DNA from: Legionella sp. | GTDB taxonomy: Bacteria; Pseudomonadota; Gammaproteobacteria; Legionellales; Legionellaceae | DNA: 7,390 nucleotides | Assembly (NCBI GenBank): GCA_004297865.1 | Contig: SCSO01000267.1 | Span: forward strand, 1-7,390 | Direction: 5' to 3' | Shown: one piece after another, positions 1 through 5,171 of the stretch | Numbering within the stretch: the first letter of the stretch is position 1 | How the letters are laid out: the number at the start of each line of letters is the position of its first letter | The notes under the pieces: model-generated | Database searches by the model: none | Seen by the model: only the letters and a program-made list of their open reading frames with translations | Told to the model about the DNA's origin: nothing | Program-made: the position numbers and the translations under genes

Positions 1-2
1 TG

Positions 3-566
3 AAATGTTCCGTCAGTGTGGCGCACGGTGAAGTGCCCAATCTGCATTTTTTAGAAATACAAGAATTAATTGGTATGCGGTTGCGACCTAATCCATTGGA
101 TGTAGATAATTTATTTGAACAGCTCAGTGTACAAATTAATCCCTTTACTCAAGAGGCTATCGCGGCTTCCTTGCTGCGCTCTAAGTCTTGGTTGAAGAGT
201 AAACAATTTACTGAGTCATGGTATATTGAAAGTCCTGTAATTGATAAAATTGTCAATCATAACAGCAGTTTCGTTGATGGGGTCAAAGTCTGTCGTTTAG
301 AAGATGCGATTCATGATGTCTTTGAAGAAGAAATGGAATTGAACCGTGAGAAATGGCAATTTCATTTTTTATGGGTCGCGCTTTGGGTCTTGGCTAAAGC
401 AAAACGAAATGAAAAAATTTGGCTAGATAGCTTTTTAATTGCTTACAGTATTCGCCAAGGTATGCCTTTGCATGAAATTCCTGTCATGCAAGAGATTTGT
501 CGGCAAACGGTGATTAATAGTATTGAAACGATGCGGGAACGCAAGACTCATTTGAATAAGGAATGA
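3..566 (+). CDS. Hypothetical protein, C-terminal part (5' end outside the window)
   Basis: I do not recognise this protein. The frame is open from the left edge to a TGA at 564-566, so the gene probably starts upstream of the window. A GTG at 18-20 is the first possible start inside it, but no Shine-Dalgarno precedes it and sense codons continue before it, so I annotate a 3' partial gene. The visible part, about 187 residues, looks soluble and mostly helical: it is rich in Glu, Lys and Leu with no clear signal peptide. One Trp-rich hydrophobic stretch (FLWVALWVLAKA) is too short and too interrupted to call a membrane segment with confidence. The C-terminus is strongly charged (ETMRERKTHLNKE). 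The gene converges on the FMN reductase, with 39 bp between the two stops. That it is a real gene is likely from its length and codon use; its function is unknown. Confidence 0.7.
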   Translation, partial: KCSVSVAHGEVPNLHFLEIQELIGMRLRPNPLDVDNLFEQLSVQINPFTQEAIAASLLRSKSWLKSKQFTESWYIESPVIDKIVNHNSSFVDGVKVCRLEDAIHDVFEEEMELNREKWQFHFLWVALWVLAKAKRNEKIWLDSFLIAYSIRQGMPLHEIPVMQEICRQTVINSIETMRERKTHLNKE

Positions 567-605
567 CTGTTCTATACGTACCCGCCTTCGCGAATCCTAC
601 AAAAA

Positions 606-1160
606 CTACTTCACATTCCTCTCTACCCAATCCGCATACTTCTCCAAAAAAGACTGCATAAACTTTTTGGTATCTTCTTTCACTAACTCACCCTTTTCAT
701 TAAACAATTCCTCAGCTCTGCCTATATAAGCCTCAGGTTGTTGTAAAAGGGGCACATCTAAAAAGACCATGGATTGGCGAAGATGATGATTGGCACCGAA
801 ACCGCCAATAGCGCCAGGTGAAACACTAATAATTGCCCCAGGCTTTCCTGCCCAAATACTTTTTCCATAAGGACGGGACCCGACATCAATAGCGTTTTTA
901 AGTACGCCGGGAACAGAACGATTATATTCTGGGGTGAGAAATAATACGCCTTGATATTTTTTCATGTCCTCACGAAAACGAGTCCAAGAAGCGGGCACTG
1001 AGCCCTCATCCAAGTCTGCATTGTAAAGCGCTAAATCGCTAATCTCTACCAGCTGTAATTCTAATGATTTAGGCGCTAATGCTATCAATTGCATGGCTAA
1101 TTTTCTATTCAATGATCCTTTACGCAAGCTACCAACGATGACTGCGATTTTATTACTCAT
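606..1160 (-). CDS. NADPH-dependent FMN reductase (flavodoxin-like; ChrR/YieF-type quinone/azo reductase family)
   Basis: This is a soluble cytoplasmic flavoprotein of 184 residues, close to the usual length of the FMN_red family (E. coli YieF/ChrR is about 188). The FMN phosphate-binding loop is near the N-terminus (GSLRKGSLNRKL, residues 10-21). The family signature TPEYNRSVPGVLKNAIDVGS (76-95) and the glycine-rich SPGAIGGFGANHHLRQ (114-129) follow. Members use NAD(P)H and bound FMN to reduce quinones, azo dyes or metals such as chromate; the physiological substrate cannot be read from sequence. I chose the ATG at 1160 because an AGGGAG ribosome-binding site sits 7 nt upstream (1168-1173) and the protein then begins directly at beta strand 1. 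The frame stays open to 1289, but that would add 43 residues with no family counterpart, running over the promoter. It is divergent from kdoO and probably monocistronic. Confidence 0.9.
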   Translation of the reverse strand: MSNKIAVIVGSLRKGSLNRKLAMQLIALAPKSLELQLVEISDLALYNADLDEGSVPASWTRFREDMKKYQGVLFLTPEYNRSVPGVLKNAIDVGSRPYGKSIWAGKPGAIISVSPGAIGGFGANHHLRQSMVFLDVPLLQQPEAYIGRAEELFNEKGELVKEDTKKFMQSFLEKYADWVERNVK

Positions 1161-1167
1161 ACCCAGA

Positions 1168-1173
1168 CTCCCT
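1168..1173 (-). promoter_or_regulatory. Ribosome-binding site that fixes the FMN reductase start
   Basis: The minus strand reads AGGGAG followed by a 7-nt spacer and then ATG at 1160. It is the only good Shine-Dalgarno near the N-terminus and rules out the longer reading frame. Confidence 0.75.
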
Positions 1174-1192
1174 GTACTTAAATGAAAAAAAT

Positions 1193-1201
1193 AGTATAGC
1201 A
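1193..1201 (-). promoter_or_regulatory. Probable extended -10 promoter of the FMN reductase gene
   Basis: The minus strand reads TGCTATACT, an extended -10 (TGn) joined to a -10 hexamer with 5 of 6 consensus bases. No convincing -35 lies 16-18 bp upstream, as is common for extended -10 promoters. Transcription would begin near 1186, giving a leader of about 25 nt that contains the AGGGAG site. Confidence 0.5.
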
Positions 1202-1227
1202 AAGATATTCTATGTATGATGGGAAAA

Positions 1228-1256
1228 TTCAAGAACAAGGAAAAATTTGTTAAACT
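1228..1256 (+). promoter_or_regulatory. Weak candidate sigma-70 promoter for kdoO
   Basis: TTCAAG (1228-1233) and TAAACT (1251-1256) are separated by exactly 17 bp and lie about 28 bp before the kdoO ATG. The match is modest: 3 of 6 bases at -35 and 4 of 6 at -10. It is offered as a candidate because a divergent promoter is expected here. Confidence 0.3.
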
Positions 1257-1283
1257 AGGTTCAATTAATTGTTGAGTTATGAC

Positions 1284-2132
1284 ATGCACACACCTTTACT
1301 AACACAAAATTTAGCGAACATTGACCCTCAAAGTAGTACTGAAAATTTAGAATCGGGAAAAATATTGTTCTATCCTAACTATTTTTTTAAAGAGATAGAC
1401 AGTTCTTTGCTAACTGAGTTGGTACTGGATGGGCACCATAAAAATGTGAGCTATGATTATCAACGAAATAAAATGGGCGCTTTTAATCGCGATATCGAGG
1501 GATTGCAAGATAAACTGATGCATATGATGCGAGGCTATGCAGAATTTGCCCACCAACTCATTCAAAAAAGTCTCCCGATCTATATTCCGCATTTACGTTG
1601 GGGAAGAACCAGTTTTAGGCCAGCGCAAATTCAAGGTAGAGCACTATCTAAAAGAAAAGACGATACTCGTCTTCACGTGGATTCCTTTGCGGCCAGTCCC
1701 GTTAATGGTTTAAGAATTTTAAGAGTATTCTGTAATATTAATCCAGAACAAGAACCTCGCGTTTGGAATGTGGGTGAACCTTTTGCTGAGGTAATGAAGC
1801 GTTTTGCGCCACAAATCAAACCCTATAGTAAAATAAGCGCTCACTTTCTCAAGCTGGTCAAAGCGACTAAAAGTTTGCGTTCAGCCTATGATCATTACAT
1901 GCTGCATTTGCACGATTCGATGAAATTAGATGATCGTTACCAAGCGGAGGTCGTCAAGACACAAATCGATTTTCCCGCGAGGAGTAGTTGGATAGTCTTC
2001 ACAGATCATGTCTCCCATGCCGCCTTAAGCGGACAATATTTATTAGAGCAGACTTTTTATCTACCGGTAGAGCATATGGGTAATCCGGAGCATTCGCCAT
2101 TTAATGCGTGGAAAAGATATAAAGATTTGTGA
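1284..2132 (+). CDS. kdoO: Kdo hydroxylase: Fe(II)/2-oxoglutarate-dependent dioxygenase acting on Kdo2-lipid A
   Basis: The 282-residue product matches what I know of the Kdo_hydroxy family (KdoO of Burkholderia and Yersinia). These enzymes hydroxylate C3 of the outer Kdo sugar of Kdo2-lipid A, using iron, O2 and 2-oxoglutarate, on the cytoplasmic side of the inner membrane. The sequence shows the metal-ligand motif HVD (131-133) inside DTRLHVDSFAASP, the characteristic ILRVFCNINPEQEPRVWNVGEPF block (145-167), and a distal histidine in DHVSHAALSGQY (241-252). His245 is the likelier third ligand and His242 the alternative. The C-terminal SPFNAWKRYKDL tail also fits the family. There is no signal peptide or membrane helix. 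I chose ATG 1284, which has a weak TTGAG 7 nt upstream; an in-frame TTG at 1269 would add five residues with no better ribosome-binding site. It stands alone, divergent from the FMN reductase and convergent with the GGDEF gene. Confidence 0.88.
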   Translation: MHTPLLTQNLANIDPQSSTENLESGKILFYPNYFFKEIDSSLLTELVLDGHHKNVSYDYQRNKMGAFNRDIEGLQDKLMHMMRGYAEFAHQLIQKSLPIYIPHLRWGRTSFRPAQIQGRALSKRKDDTRLHVDSFAASPVNGLRILRVFCNINPEQEPRVWNVGEPFAEVMKRFAPQIKPYSKISAHFLKLVKATKSLRSAYDHYMLHLHDSMKLDDRYQAEVVKTQIDFPARSSWIVFTDHVSHAALSGQYLLEQTFYLPVEHMGNPEHSPFNAWKRYKDL

Positions 2133-2169
2133 AAATTTGTCAGATAAATATAGATACGTAGAAAAAACA

Positions 2170-2276
2170 TAGCATGTATTAGACGAAGTAGTAATACAGG
2201 AATATGGACCACAAACACATCAATTATTTAAGATATGCGAGGGTTCCTACATTACGACTTCGTCTAATACAGGCTA
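2170..2276. repeat. Pair of inverted REP-like palindromes (BIME-like element)
   Basis: Two 31-nt units at 2170-2200 and 2246-2276 are inverted copies of each other, matching at 27 of 31 positions (four substitutions, no gaps), with a 45-nt spacer. Each unit can fold on its own: TGTATTA pairs with TAATACA in the first, and CCTGTATTA pairs with two mismatches with TAATGTAGG in the second. Both have a GACGAAGT core whose GAA forms the loop. This resembles the two inverted REPs of a bacterial interspersed mosaic element. The element lies between convergent kdoO and the GGDEF gene, where it could stop transcription from both sides or protect 3' ends. There is no T-tract, so it is not a classical intrinsic terminator. 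Confidence 0.75.
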
Positions 2277-3782
2277 CACGCCATAGATTTTAAAATTATT
2301 CCTTCCCTCAGATTTCACCTGATACAAAGCATCATCAGCCTTTTTCAGCAGGATATTTAAATCTTCACCATCTTGTGGATAAACACTAATGCCAATACTC
2401 ACTGTCGTTAAAATGATGCGTTGGTTAAAGGTCATGGGTTCGGCAATAATATTTAAAAATTTCTTAGCAATATTCACTATAATGTCGGAGTCGGTAATTT
2501 CTGTGAGTATAAAAATAAATTCATCACCAGCCAAACGTACGGAAATATCATTGGCACGTAAAGTGCATTTTAAACGTTGGGCTATTTCTATTAAGACTAA
2601 ATCGCCGATCCTGTGACCAAAATTGTCATTAATTTCCTTAAAATGATCCACATCCAAAAACAAGACGGCTAATTGAGTTTGGTGGCGCTTCGCAAAGGCA
2701 AGGACATAATTAAAAGATATTTCTAACTGTTTACGGTTCGCTAATCCAGTTAAAACATCATGAAAGGCAATAAATTTTAATTCTTCTTCTGCCTTCTTCT
2801 GTGCATCTATATTTTGGATTTGCGCAATAAAATAAAGCGGTTGATTCTTATGATCACGGATTAAAGAACCGCTCAATAAGATCCAAATAATACTTCCATT
2901 TTTATGAATATAACGCTTTTCCATGTGATAAGAGCTAATTTGTCCTTCAAGCAACATACGGACATAGTTCAAGTCCTTTTGTAAATCTTCTGGATAAGTA
3001 ATCCTTTGAAAATCGATTTTTAATAATTCCTCTTCAGAATACCCAACTATTTCACAAAGTACCTTGTTTACTTTTAACCAATGGCCTTCAAGAGAAACTA
3101 TACCCATTCCTATAGCAGCATAATTAAAGGCAGAGCGAAATCGTGATTCGCTTTCTTCTAAGATCGTATTGCTAATGGATAGCTGATCAATTAAATGAAG
3201 ATTTTCATAATGCAAATTAAAATTGTTATTAAACATGCGATGACCTATCCAGGACATCATCAACATAAACAAAAAATACATGAGTAATGCTCCGCCTAAT
3301 AAAAGATAATCCAAGTTTTCCTGCGTTAAAAAATAGCAAGAAAGAGGAAGTAAACTGGTCATTAAGAAGACGGAACTGGTGAAAAAATTAACTTGCATTA
3401 GGTGTACGCCGGCTGACGCTACTCCTACAATAATGCACAGCAGAAACATTTGATGCAAGGGATCTTCATGAGGTATAAAAACAGGACCTGCAATGCCCCA
3501 GAGGCTTCCGTAAATTAATGCCAGGAGCACAAGAAATTTAGAATACCAATGTATATTGAAATGAAAGGAATGATTGAGTAAAGCAATAAGGATATGAACG
3601 CCGATACAAGTAAAGCTAATCATAGCCCATAAAAAAAGCTTTGGATGACCAACCCAGAGGTAAAGACCATAAAAAGTGATTATTGTGCATAAAATGTTCG
3701 AAGGAACGCCCAACAATAAATTCCGATTTAATAAACTCACCCGATCGGAAAATATTTTCTCTTGTACATCCATGATAGGCAT
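2274..3782 (-). CDS. Membrane-bound PAS-GGDEF diguanylate cyclase
   Basis: The 502-residue product is predicted to make c-di-GMP from two GTP. The N-terminal part (about 26-180) has roughly six hydrophobic segments forming a membrane sensor; I cannot assign it to a named MASE family. A short linker helix leads into a PAS/PAC domain (about 211-329, including VGYSEEELLKIDFQRITYPEDL and the HKNGSIIWILLSG strand). The GGDEF domain covers about 334-502. It opens with FHDVLTGLANR, has the metal-binding FLDVDHFKEINDNFGH, and carries the catalytic loop as AGDEF (418-422), a variant found in active enzymes. The product-inhibition site RxxD is intact (RAND, 409-412). No EAL domain follows. The start is uncertain: ATG 3782 gives the longest frame, ATG 3773 is three codons on, and neither has a strong ribosome-binding site. 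It begins 40 nt after ctlX and may be co-transcribed. The TAG stop lies inside the REP-like repeat. Confidence 0.92.
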   Translation of the reverse strand: MPIMDVQEKIFSDRVSLLNRNLLLGVPSNILCTIITFYGLYLWVGHPKLFLWAMISFTCIGVHILIALLNHSFHFNIHWYSKFLVLLALIYGSLWGIAGPVFIPHEDPLHQMFLLCIIVGVASAGVHLMQVNFFTSSVFLMTSLLPLSCYFLTQENLDYLLLGGALLMYFLFMLMMSWIGHRMFNNNFNLHYENLHLIDQLSISNTILEESESRFRSAFNYAAIGMGIVSLEGHWLKVNKVLCEIVGYSEEELLKIDFQRITYPEDLQKDLNYVRMLLEGQISSYHMEKRYIHKNGSIIWILLSGSLIRDHKNQPLYFIAQIQNIDAQKKAEEELKFIAFHDVLTGLANRKQLEISFNYVLAFAKRHQTQLAVLFLDVDHFKEINDNFGHRIGDLVLIEIAQRLKCTLRANDISVRLAGDEFIFILTEITDSDIIVNIAKKFLNIIAEPMTFNQRIILTTVSIGISVYPQDGEDLNILLKKADDALYQVKSEGRNNFKIYGV

Positions 3783-3822
3783 CCATTATCTGAGAGCTCT
3801 TTTCTATAGTAAACTATTCTCT

Positions 3823-4746
3823 TCAGTTTAATAAAGAAATTTCAATCTGCGCTAACATGCAACGCGCACTGCCACCACCAATAGTTTCAATGGTAGGAAT
3901 AGAAACGGGCACTAATTGGGAATAGCATTGGATTCGTTTTAATTGCTCTTGGGTGAAATGTTGCAAAGCTTGAGTGGATAGAATCAATAAGCTTCGAGCT
4001 TGAGCATCAAAAAGTTCCAACACATTGCCGCACATGTGTTGCATCTGCTGCAAGCTAATATCAATAATGTCTTTATTACTTTGCTTTAAATGCTCCATTA
4101 CAAGCGCCTTTTCTTGAGGGTCTAAAATAGACTCCAAACAAATAATGGCATAGTCTTTAGCAATACTCATAATGACGTTAGTATGATAAATCGCTTGTTG
4201 TTTGGCATCGACGCTATGGAACAAGATAGGTCGATAATTTAATAGCTCAGCCACTTTAAGAGCCAATGATTCGGAGGTTCTTGGTGATAAACAGGCATAA
4301 AGAATGGCTTGTTCTTTATCTAAGACTAAACTCCCAGTGCCCTCGAGAATCTCTGAATGTGCGCCACGGAGATCAATGATTTCATCATAATCAATATGAG
4401 CTGTTTCCAGGATTTGGCTCAGACCGAGAATATTCACTTCAGCTTGACGGTTAGTCGTAAGCATAGGATAGATAATCAGAGAGCTTTTCCCCGTTTTATC
4501 CACATGCGTAGAGAACCAATTATTGGGAAATACTGCATCGGGTAAGGTGTTTTCTTGAGGTAAAATTAGGACTTGAATACCGTGAATTTCCAGACTTTTG
4601 ACCATCTGGGTGAATTCTTCCATCGCTTTAGTCGCGATATTATGAATGGGTACAGCATTTTGAAATGCATTGCTGGTAGCGGTTTGATGATTGTATTGAA
4701 ACCCTTCTGGAGGGACCATTACAACAATAGAGGGTCTATTTGCCAT
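3823..4746 (-). CDS. ctlX: CtlX-type citrulline ureidase / arginine deiminase-fold hydrolase
   Basis: The 307-residue soluble protein belongs to the guanidino-group-modifying superfamily (amidinotransferase / DDAH / arginine deiminase fold). It most resembles the CtlX group, which includes the Francisella citrulline ureidase that converts citrulline to ornithine, CO2 and ammonia. Visible active-site elements are PDAVFPNNWFSTH (69-81, substrate-binding acid and Asn), the LEGTGS glutamate (Glu135), the general-base histidine in YHTNV (His188), MCGNVLEL (238-245) and the nucleophile in GGGSARCMLAQI (Cys296). All the expected catalytic residues are present. The length suits the family. Substrate choice (citrulline versus methylarginine or arginine) is inferred from overall resemblance. 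The ATG at 4746 starts immediately after the cspA terminator and has no clear Shine-Dalgarno. The PAS-GGDEF gene follows 40 nt downstream. Confidence 0.85.
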   Translation of the reverse strand: MANRPSIVVMVPPEGFQYNHQTATSNAFQNAVPIHNIATKAMEEFTQMVKSLEIHGIQVLILPQENTLPDAVFPNNWFSTHVDKTGKSSLIIYPMLTTNRQAEVNILGLSQILETAHIDYDEIIDLRGAHSEILEGTGSLVLDKEQAILYACLSPRTSESLALKVAELLNYRPILFHSVDAKQQAIYHTNVIMSIAKDYAIICLESILDPQEKALVMEHLKQSNKDIIDISLQQMQHMCGNVLELFDAQARSLLILSTQALQHFTQEQLKRIQCYSQLVPVSIPTIETIGGGSARCMLAQIEISLLN

Positions 4747-4752
4747 GGATAT

Positions 4753-4803
4753 AAAAACGCCCTATTCAATTTAAGATATCTCTATCATAACCTGAATAGG
4801 GCG
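4753..4803 (-). terminator. Rho-independent terminator of cspA
   Basis: On the minus strand a perfect 11-bp stem (CGCCCTATTCA paired with TGAATAGGGCG; arms 4793-4803 and 4758-4768) encloses a 24-nt loop and is followed by TTTTT (4757-4753). It starts 12 nt after the cspA stop. The GC-rich base and U-run fit intrinsic termination; the loop is longer than usual. The ctlX ATG lies only 6 nt beyond the T-run. Confidence 0.8.
4784..4789 (-). promoter_or_regulatory. Candidate -10 element for ctlX inside the terminator loop
   Basis: The minus strand reads TATGAT, 5 of 6 consensus bases, in the loop of the cspA terminator, about 37 nt before the ctlX ATG. The -35 position falls in the T-run following cspA and is poor. 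If used, it would let ctlX be transcribed independently of cspA read-through. Weak evidence. Confidence 0.25.
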
Positions 4804-4815
4804 AAAAAAAATGAT

Positions 4816-5022
4816 TTAGACTACTTCAACTTCTTCAGCCTGAGGACCTTTTTGGCCATTGCTTGCTTTGAACATTACAGTTGCACCTTCAGCAAGGGTT
4901 TTGAAACCACTGCTTTGGATTGCGCTGAAATGCACAAAATAATCTTTCCCGCCACTTTCTAAAAAACCGAAACCTTTGGACTCGTTAAACCACTTTACTG
5001 TACCGCGAATTTTTTCTGACAT
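4816..5022 (-). CDS. Cold-shock domain protein, CspA family
   Basis: This 68-residue protein is a single cold-shock domain, a five-stranded OB fold that binds single-stranded RNA and DNA and acts as an RNA chaperone in the cytoplasm. RNP1 is KGFGFL (16-21) and RNP2 is YFVHFSAI (28-35). The conserved N-terminal GTVKWFNESKG and the C-terminal NGQKGPQAEEVEVV are present, and the length is typical (67-70). The ATG at 5022 has an AGGAA site 6 nt upstream. It has its own extended -10 promoter and a strong terminator, so it is probably a single-gene transcript. Which Csp paralogue it is cannot be told from the sequence. The predicted leader is only about 22 nt, so the long cold-box leader of E. coli cspA is absent and cold induction by that mechanism is unlikely. 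Confidence 0.95.
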   Translation of the reverse strand: MSEKIRGTVKWFNESKGFGFLESGGKDYFVHFSAIQSSGFKTLAEGATVMFKASNGQKGPQAEEVEVV

Positions 5023-5028
5023 GTTAAT

Positions 5029-5033
5029 TTCCT
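5029..5033 (-). promoter_or_regulatory. Ribosome-binding site of the cold-shock gene
   Basis: The minus strand reads AGGAA with a 6-nt spacer before the ATG at 5022. It is a good match and confirms the start. Confidence 0.7.
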
Positions 5034-5050
5034 AAATTGTTACGGGGGCC

Positions 5051-5059
5051 ATTATATCA
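5051..5059 (-). promoter_or_regulatory. Strong extended -10 promoter of the cold-shock gene
   Basis: The minus strand reads TGATATAAT: a perfect TATAAT with the TGn extension. It is followed at once by the GC-rich discriminator GGCCCCCG. Upstream lies a very AT-rich tract with several A and T runs (about 5070-5115) that could act as an UP element. No good -35 is seen at 16-18 bp. The start of transcription should be near 5044, giving a leader of about 22 nt. A GC-rich discriminator is the feature that makes rRNA-type promoters sensitive to ppGpp, so growth-rate control is plausible. Confidence 0.7.
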
Positions 5060-5171
5060 TTATTTTAAAAGTTGTGCTGTTTTTTTATTAATTATTTTCA
5101 TATTTTTTTAAAAAACATCTAATTTGCACCAAAATTACGATATTTGTTGCTTATTCTAACACAGAAAAATC

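Noticed and set aside
1269..1283. TTG start five codons upstream of the chosen kdoO start
   Set aside because: It is a rare start codon with no better ribosome-binding site. ATG 1284 has a weak but correctly spaced TTGAG.
1161..1289. 43-residue N-terminal extension of the FMN reductase (start at 1289)
   Set aside because: The family begins at the first beta strand, a strong ribosome-binding site precedes ATG 1160, and the extension runs through the divergent promoter region.
1410..1592. Minus-strand open frame inside kdoO
   Set aside because: It is antisense to a well-supported gene, with no ribosome-binding site evidence or recognisable domain.
2132..2276. Insertion sequence or MITE with a transposase remnant
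   Set aside because: There is no coding remnant and no clear target-site duplication. The inverted arms are better explained as paired REP-like palindromes.
3783..3822. Terminator or promoter between ctlX and the GGDEF gene
   Set aside because: Only a short ATAGT/ACTAT hairpin, an AGAGCTCT palindrome and a poor TTAAAC/TATAGA pair are present. None is good enough to annotate.
4357..4962. Two plus-strand open frames opposite ctlX and the cold-shock gene
   Set aside because: They are shadows of strongly supported minus-strand genes. The second crosses the terminator hairpin and both genes.
5100..5171. Intrinsic terminator after recN
   Set aside because: The region has T and A runs (a T6A7-like palindrome) but no GC-containing stem before a T-run. 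Where the recN transcript ends is not visible.
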